64,000 bases of DNA from Undaria pinnatifida (Eukaryota; Sar; Phaeophyceae; Laminariales; Alariaceae), in assembly GCA_012845835.1 (NCBI GenBank), contig JABAKD010000009.1, positions 14,106,274 to 14,170,273 of the forward strand, given 5' to 3'. This document shows, piece by piece, positions 22,905 to 34,706 of the stretch. The stretch's first letter is position 1; every line of letters begins with the position of its first letter. The translations under genes were made by a program, and so were the position numbers. The notes beneath the pieces are model-generated. The model saw nothing but the letters and a program-made list of their open reading frames with translations. It had not been told where the DNA came from and made no database searches.

Positions 22905-25700
22905 GTCAGGAGTTTTTTTTTCGTCTCGGCCTAAGTATGCGATTCGCGGAACTGGAATTCTCGGTCAAATAGCTTCGTTCGAGCGCCGGCTTCGGGGGGC
23001 GGCTCCAACGCCCCTCGCCCTGCCGTGTCCGTTCCGCACATCGACGTGAACGCGGACGGATGCCGAGCGAGACAAACGAGAAGTTGCAAAAATACCGCAT
23101 GTCGAGGAGGAATTCCGGAGATTTTGGTTGTATCTTAGGCCATTTCTTATGCAGTCGGATTTGTCAGTCGAAAACGGCCTTTTTCGACTGAAGCCCGAAT
23201 CGGGCTTTCTTACGCAGTCGAAAAAGGGCTTTTTCGACTCAACTTTTTTCGACTGAGAATTCCGACTGGCGGATCCAGTCGAAAAACTCAGTCGCAAAAG
23301 TTTCACACGTGTTTTTTTAACCGATCGCATCGCTCATCCCACCACCAAACACACACCCACACGGCCACACACCCATACCAGGTACCACACTGCAGTATCA
23401 TACAAGGCGCTGACGCTGGCTTGGCTATCACAGCTGTTGCTCCTCGCAGCAAGTCAGCGTGGCGCATTCCTAGTTTTGCTCGCCAGCAGCGGGTATCACA
23501 CGACGGCAGCAGCGCGCGGTCTCGATCCCATGCTGCCAACAACTGCGGCTGCTGTAGCTTTGGCGGCTCTCGGCTGAGTGCAACTCCACGAACGTAGCTT
23601 TGGTGGCTTTCGGCTAAGCCCAAAGCCACCAACTCGCTGGGACGAGGGTTCGCCGAGCCGTTGGTCGCGGAGAAAGCGCGAAGCTCACAGCTGCCAACCG
23701 ATTTCGCCTGCTGTACAGTACTCCCTCACACCAAGCGCCTCTAGGAAGAGGACAAAAGCTATAAAATCGACTCGACTGACGATAAGAAGAAGGACCAGAA
23801 AAATCCAGTCGAAAAAAAGTCCCGTCGAAAAGGGCCGTTTTCGACTGGCGGAATCCGACTGCATAAGAAATGGCCTTAATGTCTGCAGCGCATGGATGAT
23901 TTACAAAACTGGCATCATTTCCAAATGGTAGTTGCTAACGTTTTGAATTTTGCGATGGCATACTCTCGAGCGTTTGTTTTGCTTGACGTCTGCAGGGCTT
24001 GAACGAATGAAACACGTAGAAGTCGTCGGGGGGCGGCTCCAACGCGTAAAAGTCTTCGGGGAGCGGCTCCAACGCCCCTCGCCCTTCCTTATCCGTTGGG
24101 CACCTCGACGTGAACGCGGATGGATGCTGAGCCAGACAAGGGAGAAGTGGCAAAAATATTGAATTTTGAGAAGGTAATCTTGCGACTTCGGTTGTATCTT
24201 ATAATAACGTCTGCAGCGTCTGGATAATTTCCAAAATTGGCATCATTTCCAAACGGTGGGTAGTTGCTAAAGTTTTGAATTTTGCGGTGGTGTTCTCTCG
24301 AGCGCTTGTTTTGCTTGACGTGTGCAGGGCTTGAGCCCGTGTTATAATACCAGTAGTAGATCGCTCCAATTCGTCCTTTTGGTTTGTTTTGCTTGACGTC
24401 TGCAGGGCTTGAACGAATGAAATACGTAAAAGTCTTCAGGGGGCGGCTCCAACGCGTAAAAGTCATCAGGGGGCGGCTCCAACCCCCCTTGCCCTTCCTT
24501 ATCCGTTGGGCACCTCGCCGTGAGCGCGGATGGGTCTGGATAATTTCCAAAATTGGCATCATTTCCAAACGGTAGGTAGTTGCTAAAGTTTTGAATTTTG
24601 CGGTGGTATACTCTCGAGCGTTTGTTTTGCTTAACGTCTGCAGGGCTTGAGCACGTGTTATAATACCAGTAAAAGTAGATCTGGGTAGTTGCTAAAGTTC
24701 TGAATTTTGCCGTGGTATGCTCTCGAGCGTTTGTTTTGCTTAACGTCTGCAGGGCTTGAGCGCGTTATGACACCAGTAATTCGCTCTAACTCGTCCTTTT
24801 ATATTATTGCGTTTGGTGCTGTTGGAGTGTTTCTCATTTCGAGCGTGCTTGGTCTGCACGCCAATCTGATATAGGCTCAAAATCGTCAGCAGGAGTTGTA
24901 CAAGTGAAGAATGTGTATAACTTCGCCGGGTAAATACGCACATGAAAAAATTTTAGGGGGTATCTGGTACGATATTAATTGGGTACGCGCCAACAACAAA
25001 GTACAACAACAATGGACAACCTACAAGAAGAGGTAAATAAATAACGCGCGAGCGATGACGTGCTTTTCGTAGACGCATGTACATACTACATCTGCGAAAG
25101 GTTCCCTACGGCCGGCAACGAAAGCGGGGATACAATTTTATTAGGAAGTAAAATTAGACGGACACCCTTCACAAACAAATAAAAAAATCCCTAGATAACG
25201 TACATGATGCAAATGACTAGCCGAATTGCGACCGCGTAAATAATTGCGAGCTTAGTTATTAATAGTAGGGTTTGACCCAATAGGCCAAGGTTTTTTGCGC
25301 GACCTGTTATGCACGTAACTAGCCAAATTGCGGTTGTTTTGCTTGACGTCTGCAGGACTTGAACAAATAAAATACGGGAAAGTGCGAGTAGTTGTGAAAA
25401 ATGCGATGCAAGATTAGCAAGGCTGCAAGACGAACAAATCTCGGCCTCAGTATGCGATTCGCGGAACTGGAATTCTCGGTCAAATAGCTTCGTTCGAGCG
25501 CCGTCTTTGGGGGGCGGCTCCAACATCCCTCGCCCTGACGTATCCGTTCCACACCTCAACGTGAACGCGGATAGACGCTACGCGAGACAAGCGAGAAGTG
25601 CGCTTTACTTTCGAATTTGGGCGGTATACGCCCGAGCTATTCTTGCATCTTGGCATATGTAGGGCTTGAACGAATAAATAAGGGACAACATGTCCAAATT
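22905..25700. repeat. Nested dispersed repeat block (GGGGCGGCTCCAACG family)
   Basis: Modules recur in the same order: GCGATTCGCGGAACTGGAAT with TCGGTCAAATAGCTTCGTTC (22935 and 25445), GGGGCGGCTCCAAC (22995, 24035, 24065, 24450, 24475, 25510), GTTTTGCTTGACGTCTGCAG with GGCTTGAAC (23975, 24395, 25335), and GGCATCATTTCCAAACGGT (24240, 24560). TIR family A copy 2 is inserted in it. A fragment recurs at 27690-27740. No coding potential. Confidence 0.72.
23138..23875. mobile_element. TIR element family A, copy 2 (TTA target duplication)
   Basis: Same ends as the copy at 17592, with GCAGTCGG variants, and TTA on both sides (23135-23137 and 23876-23878). It is about 738 bp and non-coding. It sits inside another repeat, and a related unfilled target is present near 24186-24215 (gttgtatcTTA then acgtctgcagcg), which confirms the boundaries. 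Confidence 0.82.
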
Positions 25701-25795
25701 GGCACCTAAATTACTTCCCGACGATGCATTTTTCATGGCCGCCTGCAAGCGCACGCCCTATCGTAGCTACTACTGCTGTGTGTCGTTTCCTTTCG

Positions 25796-26225
25796 GTGGG
25801 TATAGCGCTTATATAACCAACAAAGGATGTGTCGTGAGTACGATTCTCACCCAGATCGTATTAGGTATTCAGGAGCGTGCGCGCTGGAGACGTTTTGAAT
25901 GGTTATGATAGTTGTTAGTGTTCTTCTGAGTACGACTAACTGTAGTACGTGGAGAGAGGATGGCTCCGGAAATCACTCTTACGAAGTCGGTGATAATTAA
26001 TGGGAAACATATTTGGTTGTTTTTTTGCATAACCCACGCATGTGAGTGTTACTGAGTCAAGTGACAGCAGTGGTTAGTGCTATGTGTCGTGCGTTCGATT
26101 CTTACCGACTTCATATTTGTCTTTTGTAAGCGTGCGTGCTGACGACATTATGAATGCTTATTTTGGTAGTTTAGCATATATATGTAGTAGTACTACCCAC
26201 TGAGCTACTGAGTCAAGTGATAAAG
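25796..26225. mobile_element. Diverged relative of the 54.5-kb TIR element
   Basis: Shares TATATAACCAACAAA at the left, GCGTGCGCGCTGGAGACGT and TAGTACGTGGAGAGAGGA-like blocks inside, ACGAAGTCGGTGA, and TACTACCCACTGAG at the right with 54501-54818. A second stretch, GTGCGTTCGATTCTTACC, looks like a tRNA B box. Confidence 0.6.
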
Positions 26226-26469
26226 TATAGCTCAGTGTGTGTGTGTGTGTTCTTCACATTAAACCGTTCTTCTACTCGTCGACATCCAGCACACCCAGTG
26301 TCCGTACTGATTCTTCACCCTAGAAAGATCAGCTCTGTGGTCACAAGCTACGACACAGAGATAATGCATCGTAATGCATTCGACAACGCAATGTCATGCC
26401 CTAGTACTGGGTACGACAGGCACAACATACATACGTCAGCAACAGAAATACATTGGAAGAGAGAAATAC

Positions 26470-26670
26470 GAAATGAACAAAAACAAAAACAAAAACAAAA
26501 AACAAAAACAAAATAAGAAAACAAATAAAAACAAAGATAAAATTAAAACAAAAAATGAAACAAACAAAATGAAGGGGAAATCGAAGAAACAACCCAACCG
26601 GAAAGGAGAGCCAAAGCTCGGAAAAGAAACATAATAAAATGAAATAAAATAAAGTAAAGTAAAACCAAAA
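26470..26670 (+). repeat. A-rich AAAAC microsatellite
   Basis: AAAACAAAAACAAAA and AAATAAAAC runs. No gene in this stretch. Confidence 0.85.
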
Positions 26671-26936
26671 TAAGATAATCCGAACACGAGCCAAAAACCT
26701 GGACACGGAAGGAGGGAACAAAGGGGAAAAAAATACCCCAGAAAAAGACGAAAAGTGCTATGTACCTACTAGTCGGCCTGGTACCTTGCTACCCTGTCTG
26801 CCATCTCCTTCCTGCCTTCGTCCACCGCGGTCTCCCTTCTATTCCTCCTGTTGCCCCCCCTGCCCCCATTCCCTTGGACGGCTTTCCTTCTACTCCTCCT
26901 GTTTCCCCCCCTCCCCCCTTTGTGTTCTTCTCATTA

Positions 26937-27488
26937 AGCCAAAATACCTGAGCAAAAAACTTGGTATCCAGCTGCACTGAATCTCGTGTTGCCGGGCCGT
27001 CGAGTTTCCTGCAGGCCAATGAAGTCACAGCCGAGTTGCTGGCCTTTCGCCAGTACACGCTCGTCATGCCCATACCCGTTCTTCCGCTTTACGGCCAGGG
27101 TACGCACGTTGTAGGTCGCTACCGCCACAAGTGCCGCCTTCCGTCTCTTACGAGTCTCGCGTGCTGCTTTCTCAGCCAGCCGACGAGAGGCTCGTCCCCT
27201 CCTCCGTTTCTGTTTCTGTTGTTTCTTTTTTCTCTCTATTAATGTGATGATTGTGGCTCTCCGTTTCGTAGCCCGGTTCGCGCCTTGGTTTCCGCTGGCT
27301 GGGTGCAGCCGTCCCAGCCAACGCCGACACTCCCATCCTTCCTGTCGTGCATGCGTACCCACGCGGTGGCCAGCCTCTCCACTCCCCAAGCTGCCCACGC
27401 TGCGCTCTCTGCTGTGGTGATGTACCCGTCCTGCCCCGGGGATGAACTCCTCGGCGTCGGGGTTAAAAAGAAAACCCATCACCACCAC
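26937..27488 (-). pseudogene. LINE endonuclease (EEP/APE-type) fragment
   Basis: An open frame of about 180 codons (no Met at its very start) contains a basic Lys/Arg-rich stretch, then ATYNVRTLAV, a spacer, and CDFIGLQETR followed by AAGYQVFCSG. Asn in the first motif and Glu in QETR are the first two catalytic motifs of the endonuclease/exonuclease/phosphatase domain found at the N-terminus of non-LTR retrotransposon ORF2. The frame stops right afterwards at TAA, with no downstream endonuclease or reverse transcriptase sequence visible. It is a dead fragment keeping the 5' part, whereas LINE remnants usually keep the 3' part. Confidence 0.72.
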
Positions 27489-27739
27489 CCCACGCGGTCC
27501 TTAGAGTGAGCAGTTCACTAGCCAGACCGCGCAAGGTTCCCTCTCTACCCAGCCCGAGGCTCGATGCCCGTGTGACTGCCGCTAGACCGCTGCAGGTCCT
27601 CGCGGGCTTCCTCGGCCCACCCCAAGGACGGGGCAGGCCGAAGGAGAACAATGGTGGGTAGGTGTCAGTGGGCAGTGCTGAAGTGCTGAAGCATTTCTCG
27701 GTCAAATCACTTTGTTCGAAGGCCCCCGTCCGAGCGGGA

Positions 27740-28370
27740 AGCGCGCAAAGTTTTGTATTTTGAACGGTACTCTCCAGTTATTCTTCGGCTCTTGATGTAT
27801 GGACAGGTTGATAAAATAACCTTGGCAAGACAATACTTCCAAATTGGCATAATGTTTTGTGCCAAAACAAATAATAAAGTTACTGTAAAAAAATCCCCAT
27901 GGTACTGTGGTAGAGATCATAGTAGTGCATTTGTTTATTGAGTTTCGGTAGGTGCACGTACATACATGGATCTAGACGTGGGAAGCGCACGCATGACTGA
28001 ACGAGGAGGAGTAGTGATTACGATTACTGCGCCAGGAAAAGTCACACAGCAGCATTGCAAGTGGCTGCGTCCCCGGGGCCGCGAGGGTTGTATTATATAC
28101 AAGTTCCTCCTGTCGTTAAGCTGCGCTAGCTGCGCTACACGAAGGTGGTGGTAAGTAGACAGTAAGATGGCGTGCTTTGTTTTTGCTGTGGTCCCTGACT
28201 CCGTTGCTGTGATCGTTTGCCAGTCAAGTGCAAGCGGTCGTGTGGTGGTACGTAGCTGACAATTAAGTATATGTTGCTTCGTACTTGACGTGCTCCTTAT
28301 TGCTGCTGATTGCTGATTGATCATTTCTTCTGGTGATTTTTTCAAAAAAAAATTGGCACACTTCTACTTT
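27740..28370. other. Intergenic, no gene recognised
   Basis: Between the LINE fragment region and a SINE. Short frames only. Confidence 0.4.
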
Positions 28371-28371
28371 C

Positions 28372-28665
28372 CAGCTTCTGGACATACAAGCCGTGGTCAC
28401 AGGTGTCGTCCTTCCCTTCCCCCCCCCGGTCATTGCCTACATTTTTTTTGGCACAAAGGTTAGCACTCACTGATCGTCGATTTTTCATCGAGTGCTGCTA
28501 ACTCACGCTTTCGCGCTTTCCGCAAGTCGAGTATTAATAGTGCACAATACGAAAAATTGTACGAGTACGCACTCGGGGAGATTCAAACTCACGAAGCTGA
28601 CCTATACCGGGCTCGAGGACATAACCTGATACGCCACCGGGACAGTGAGTGATACAGAGCCGGTC
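28372..28665 (-). mobile_element. tRNA-derived SINE-like element, family 1
   Basis: The reverse complement reads CCCGGTGGCGTATCAGGTTA, then GTGAGTTTGAATCTCCCCGA, and ends CCACGGCTTGTATGTCCAGA. It parallels 36400-36670 over its length. A second tRNA-like head (CACCCCGGTGGTCTAGTGGG) begins on the plus strand at 28663. Confidence 0.72.
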
Positions 28666-29495
28666 ACCCCGGTGGTCTAGTGGGGTTACACTCGAATAAG
28701 ACTACTATTAATACTAGCGTTGGTCCTTGAGTTAAACAACCACCGTTGTGAGCTTTGGTGACTTTATTCATTTGCAGAAATGATTGGGAAAAAAAGGATC
28801 AACTAACTGCTGAAATCGCCTAGCAGCGTGGGTAGCAGGTACGAATCGACGCGAATCGACGAGGGAAGAAAATGCTGAATTGTTTCCGCGATAAAAATAA
28901 GGGCAGGTGCCGCAGTGGGGAGGGGGAAGGGGAGCCCGCTATATGACCCCGGATCTAAGTTATACTACTGCATTGGGAGGGCGAGAGTGATGCGAGCATC
29001 GCAATAAATGGGATGGGAAGAAGAAAAAGAAGTGAAGTGTATTACTGCTGCTGTAATAATACGATACCTGAGCCAGTTGCACCGATCGACTCGATCTGGA
29101 CTGACTGCTGTTGCATTATGCAAAAAGGTCCATGTACAACTTCTCTAATCACACGCAACGGACATGGCCAATCACCTTGCAGGCCCCGGATGCTTGATCG
29201 AGTAAAACTATCATAAGAAACGCACTCGACACGTTTTGTCGCCAGACTGAAGGGTCAGTCGGCGGGTGCTCGGGTTTATCCGATCGAAATCTGATGAATG
29301 AAGCTCGAGATCGGATTCACATAACAAACGGTAGCCATTAGTAGTAGTACATTTTTATGATTGTTAGTCTATATCGAACTCTTGGCATGACCTTAGACAC
29401 TGTACGCGCAGACTTATGGTTGTGTGTGGTGACTTTTTTTACTCTTACAAGGTATTGAATCGAACAATTCGAAGTGCTGCCCTGCCCTACCCGAA

Positions 29496-29527
29496 GCATG
29501 GGTGCCGGCGTATGCCGGCACCCATGC
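29496..29527. repeat. Perfect 14-bp hairpin
   Basis: GCATGGGTGCCGGC, a GTAT loop, then GCCGGCACCCATGC. No surrounding gene. Confidence 0.9.
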
Positions 29528-29714
29528 GGAGCCCTTGTACATATATTTTACTCCGGAGTACGAAGTATCAGGTAAAAAAATACGTATATGACACGGGCAG
29601 TATCGTATACAGACGTGTCAGCCCTGTCTAATAAGAAACCGAGATACTGCTGGCCCAGGATAGGTTTCATGTTTCAGAAAAGGGGTGTCAAAAAGGGGTG
29701 TCTAGTTCAGTAGA

Positions 29715-29876
29715 GCTCACCAATTTTTCGAGACGATGGTTGACGCACACTGTGTACGAGACGAAGGGGGTTCGCCCTACATTGATTTTTGCGTCTCATT
29801 GAGTTAGAGTTAGGGTCAGGGTTAGGGTATATATAGTTTGAAGAGAATGTCAACCATTTTCTCGAAAACCGGTAAG
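29715..29876 (+). mobile_element. Small TIR element carrying telomere-like hexamers, copy 2
   Basis: Begins GCTCACCAATTTTTCGAGAC and ends CATTTTCTCGAAAACCGGTA. The interior has GTTAGAGTTAGGGTCAGGGT and TTAGGGTATATATAG. Inverted terminal repeats are about 25 bp. Confidence 0.72.
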
Positions 29877-29934
29877 ATACTGTACCTTGGTCTGGTTCAC
29901 ACTACATACGTTTACCGCTCACGTATTCAGTGGA

Positions 29935-30105
29935 GCTTACCACTTTCTCGACAACATGGTTGACGCACACTGTGTACGAGACGAAGGGGGTTTCACCGTA
30001 CATTAACAATGGTTGTTGCGTTTCATTGAGTTAGGGTTAGGGTTAGGGTTGGGGTATATATGATTTAAAGACTACGTCAACGTTGTTGTCGAAAAAGCGG
30101 TAAGG
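29935..30105 (+). mobile_element. Small TIR element carrying telomere-like hexamers, copy 3
   Basis: Begins GCTTACCACTTTCTCGACAA and ends GTTGTCGAAAAAGCGGTAAG. The interior has three TTAGGG-type units, then GGGGTATATATG. Shares GCACACTGTGTACGAGACGA with copy 2, 58 bp away. Confidence 0.73.
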
Positions 30106-30485
30106 TACCCTCCACGTATTTCAATATTTTCCGGATATATCAGACTGTCTTTCTTGTGGGGCTCTTTCTCATGAGAACCCTGGTGCCGCATTTGGCGTAA
30201 GACACCACCCCGGGTGATTACTATTTCGCGTTTTGCTTTTTTATCACCTGGGGTGATTTCGTGTGATCTGGTCGTATCTAAGAGAAGGGCGGTATCTTTG
30301 CCATGGCTCAAGAATTCTGGATTAATTTGTCACGTGTAGACCTTTTCCCTGTTGTGCAAAATAACGATAAACTATGAGTATGTCACAAGCGGCCCCCCGT
30401 CGCGTGACGGTGGCTTCTCAAACTCCCCACCTACCTCTTATGAAACCCCTCCAAAGTTTTTATGAATCAGGCCAACCCGGACTCT

Positions 30486-30520
30486 GATAGCCCCGCTCCC
30501 TTTTTCTGCGGGGCTATCTA
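30486..30520. repeat. 11-bp inverted repeat (GATAGCCCCGC)
   Basis: GATAGCCCCGC and GCGGGGCTATC, separated by a pyrimidine-rich loop. Confidence 0.75.
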
Positions 30521-30954
30521 CCTCTCAGTCCCCCCAACATTCACACCGACTTGTTGCAACCTGATTCCCCCCCTCTTGAGCGACAGGGCGGGCGGGTGGG
30601 AAAGTCGATCAACTCTAACGGGCACACCGCTTGACTCCTTTCAATCCTACGGTGCTACGCGCTCGCTCCCCTGTGCCCCAGGCGGCCGTCTCTGGCAAGC
30701 GCAACAGCTCGTCTGTCGCTATTGTCTGGGCTATCCTATTTTTTTCGTCTCGAGACGATCGACAAAAAATCGTCTTGTTAAATCAGAACCCCTTCCACGC
30801 CTCTACAAACACCACTTTACTACGTAAAGTTACATTTACGTCAAATACGATACTAGTTTTAGTGTACGAGTATAGACACCCCGGTACCAGGTAGCACACA
30901 GCAGTACACAGCGACGAGGTACTTCGAAGTACCAGCCAGGTATATTACAAGAAT

Positions 30955-31040
30955 AAAATACACTCCAGCCGTGAGATCGAAGATTTTGTCGAAACTCATC
31001 TTTGCAAGCTGTATGTGATACTCCGATCGCGCGTATTACG
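30955..31040 (-). repeat. MS(I/F)D...LTA peptide cassette
   Basis: ATG at 30999 (minus) reads MSFDKIFDLTAGVYF. The upstream block AGCTTGCAAAG is conserved. Confidence 0.72.
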
Positions 31041-31502
31041 GGGATTACCAGCCAGGTATATGTCAACTATTTTTTCGTCGCGCGTGACACGTGTCACGTG
31101 TCTCGTTTTTTTGTGGATATATGTTCAAACAAGCCGTGGGACTGGCTGTCATCCTGGCCCCTGGGAGCCCGACTGCTAAACTTATACAACAGCAGTCTTC
31201 CTAACCTGCGAACTCGTAGGCTTATCGTCCATTTCGTGGGCACGCGCTTCAATAGACTATATCATAGAACATGGCACTGAGCTACTACTGTTCTGTTTCC
31301 GTACCACTAACTGTAATGTGAGACCAACAACGACAACAACTGACTGCTGCTGCTGTCAGTAGCCTTCGCGATGTTCTCACCCCACAAATCATACCAGATA
31401 AAGTACCGAATATAGTTCGATGTGTGAGTGTGGTCCGCACATTTTCTATCAGTTTTCCAAAACGCACGGCGAAGCCGCGCTCGGGTCGGAGCCCTAGCCT
31501 GG

Positions 31503-31710
31503 GTGAGGGTTGGGGTTGGGGTTGGGGTTGGGGTTGGGGTTAGGGTTGGGGTTGGGGTTGGGGTTCGGGTTCGGGTTGGGATTGGCGTTAGGGTTAGGGT
31601 TAGGGTTGGGGCTAGGGTTAGGGTTGGGGCTAGGGTTAGGGTTGGGGCTAGGGTTGGGGTTAGGGTTAGGGCTAGGGTTAGTTAGGGTTAGGTTAGGGTT
31701 AGGGCGGGTC
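31503..31710 (+). repeat. Interstitial degenerate telomere-like array
   Basis: About 200 bp of GGGTTG, GGGTTA, GGGTTC and GGGCTA hexamers, ending TTAGGGTTAGGTTAGGGTTA. The first half is mainly GGGTTG and the second half mainly GGGTTA. It opens as Gly-Leu or Pro-Asn frames with no coding meaning. Confidence 0.9.
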
Positions 31711-32164
31711 GACGCCCTCTCGCGATTTGACAAAAAAAAAGCACAAAGCACAAGAACACAAGAAACAGCTTAAAAACCTCTATGAAGTGAAATATATTTG
31801 GTCTGGTACGATTTGTGGGACAAAACCGGTAAAGGCGCCTCGCTGCTGTACAGCAGAAAAACAAATGGGCTGGTACCCCAGGTACACCAGTATATAACCT
31901 CACCGACCTGATTCGGGGTTCGGGATGGTGCGGGCGTGTGCGTGCGTGAGCCTCGGGCCTTGCGCAACGTTCCGCGCGCGTAGACAATAACCGGAGAGGG
32001 GCGTTCTACCTGGTAGCAGATATCATTCGTACATAGTGCATGAGCAGACAAATAATTAACAAACCGAAAAACAACATGGAAATTGTACCGGTTGGACTCG
32101 ACTGCATGGTTGAACTTGTCAATTGTCAATACAAGAACAGCAGTTTCGTGGTACTGTATGGTTC

Positions 32165-32445
32165 GGGAAGTGATACGCGGTGGTATACCACAGCCCGTAG
32201 TCCCGTTCCCCGGCCCGTAGTCCCGTTCCCGTTGAGTACCGGTACTGCGGTTCACACATACGCGGTGGTATACCACAGCCCGTAGTCCCGTTCCCGGCCC
32301 GTAGTCCCGTTCCCGGCCCGTAGTCCCGTTCCCGTTGAGTACCGGTACTGCGGTTCACACATACGCGGTGGTATACCACAGCCCGTAGTCCCGTTCCCGG
32401 CCCGTAGTCCCGTTCCCGTTGAGTACCGGTACTGCGGTTCACATA
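32165..32445 (+). repeat. Minisatellite of about 100 bp with a 20-bp sub-repeat
   Basis: GGCCCGTAGTCCCGTTCCC occurs many times with GTTGAGTACCGGTACTGCGG and TACGCGGTGGTATACCACAG between. Three higher-order units are visible. Confidence 0.9.
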
Positions 32446-33874
32446 TAATTTTGTGCTTATGTTTTCTTCCATCGGGATGATTTCGTAGCCTTTTCATGAC
32501 AACGGGCTAGACTTGAGGAAAACAGCCTATCAATAGACTATGGTACCAGGTAATATGATAGCATCATCGTCGTCATCATCGCCACCGTTCGCTACTACTG
32601 CTGTAGTAGTAAGATTCGAACCAACAGAGCGATGCTTCCTATTGCTGCAGCGGCAGCACTCGGAACAAAGGGAGAGCTTATTATACGTAACACCTGGTAG
32701 ATACCAACCACACGTTGATCCCACTTACGATTCAAGACGGGAAAAAAGAAATCGACAACAACAAAAATGACGATTAAAACAGCATCGACCGCAAGAAGCG
32801 TCCAAGCGAACTGCAACAAAGGACACGTACCACACGCGTGAGGCATAGTGACACGCGTACAATACTGCTGCACGCTATTCCTAGACACTTGAAAATTATC
32901 ACCATCACCGTATTGACGGTCGCAAAACACATCGAGCCCAAAATGGATGCTGCTGTACCAGGTACCTGGTACGGCGGTTGGTACCTGATACTCCGGAGTA
33001 TTAAATAATGCCAGTCTGGGCCCAAATATAAGACATGTTCATTGGCTAACACTTAGTAAAAGTGGCTTATATTTAGAGTGAGACTTGGACAAGGTACAAC
33101 CACAAACGCACACGAATTCCGGTAAATCCGGAAAGCAACCCGGACTCCGATTACGGCGATGGAGTGCTCACGGGGTATGGGACGTTTCAACAGATATAAG
33201 GTACGTCAACAGATATCAGGTACGTATGGAACAGGAATAGCATACAAAGCCATACCCTTCGCACGCCAAGGCTCTTAAGCATGTGGGGTTTGCAGCACCC
33301 ATAGAGCGTACTGCTGCCGTATCGTGCTGCAGACTACTGTACCAGGTACCAGTTACCTGGTGTGTGTTGACCGGGTACCAGGGTATATACTATAGGAGCG
33401 AAGCGAGTTACTAATTTCCGACGACGCCAAAAATTACGCCAGGCAGGCTCCATTCCAGCCTGGCGTGCACGATTTTCGCGTGCCCGACTTTTCAAGTCCC
33501 GCCCGACGACCGAAAAATAGCATTTTCTTTTTTCTTGTTAATCCTCTGGCGGATGGGGGAAAATAAAGCATCGTACGCTCACCACACACTCCTACGTATG
33601 ACACTTGTACGTATTTTCATACAAAACTCAATTGCATATTCATTCGCAATCCAGCGCTGTAATGGCTGGCGTGTCCGTCATTCCCGTGATACCTGTAGCC
33701 GTTAGTAATTCAGCAGCACAAGCTGCCGTGTTGTATACGGATGCGTGAGTATGTCGACCCGGCCTGATCCCTTGGGATCAGGCGCGGTGAAGATAGGGCA
33801 TATCAATTGGTGGTAACGAGGCGTTACCTCAAAGTGATCGTATTGAGGCATGACCTCACAGCAAATATGTTGAG

Positions 33875-34005
33875 GTGGGTTGGGTTGGGTTGGGTTGGGT
33901 TGGGTTGGGTTGGGTTGGGTTGGGTTGGGTTGGGTTGGGTTGGGTTGGGTTGGGTTGGGTTGGGTTGGGTTGGGTTGGGTTGGGTTGGGTTGGGTTAGGT
34001 TTGGT
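33875..34005 (+). repeat. (TGGGT)n microsatellite
   Basis: About 25 perfect TGGGT pentamers, ending GGGTTAGGTTTGG. Confidence 0.97.
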
Positions 34006-34156
34006 TTTCCCTGCTTCCCACAAACGCACACAGTTGGCAACAGTTACAAAAAATATCCACCGGCGCGAGTTCCTAGCGGGAGCTACAGGTTAAAACCTGG
34101 TACCCTGGTATATTTTACTCATCTCTTCAACTTTCCACCTCAAACTGCAGGAGGTT

Positions 34157-34340
34157 TCCCCTCAGCAATCTTCTGGACAAGCCGTGGTCACAGATGTCAT
34201 CCTTTCTCCCCACCAGTACAAGTGCGTACGTGCTTTCATTTTGTTGCGCATAGGCGGCATTCCCACTGCACATCGCTCATCGATTTGTATCTAATTGTGC
34301 CAACTTACGCTCCCTCATGTTCGGCATGGCTAATCCTTTG
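34157..34340 (-). mobile_element. SINE family 1, tail half
   Basis: CTTCTGGACAAGCCGTGGTC is the reverse complement of the family tail, followed by TCATCGATTTG- and CCAACTTACGC-like body sequence. Confidence 0.6.
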
Positions 34341-34629
34341 AAGAAAAAAGTTCTTTCCGGCATTTGAAGTCATGAAATCGACCTCATATGCCGCCACGAA
34401 GTCACGACATCGACCTCATATGCCGCCACGTATAACTTTGGACCACCGGACACGCCGGCTTATGCGTTGGCTACGCATTGCAAATGGAAGTACTGTATGT
34501 ACGCATAGCATAATTGATAATTGACAAATCGTAACAACTTCCTTGGGATAAAGTGGGTGTAGTAGTTAACATGATAACAGCTTGCTGCTGATGTCCACGC
34601 TGACAAAACATCCGTAAGAAAAACGAGCG

Positions 34630-34706
34630 GCCGGTGTATCAGGCAGCTTGCAAAGATGAGGATCGACCCTAAATTTATCGAACTCACAGCTGACGTTCTA
34701 GAATGA
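34630..34706 (+). repeat. MS(I/F)D...LTA peptide cassette
   Basis: ATG at 34656 reads MRIDPKFIELTADVLE and then a stop. Confidence 0.72.

Noticed and set aside
31503-31710. A true chromosome end
   Set aside because: The array is short, degenerate and followed by more than 30 kb of ordinary sequence including genes.
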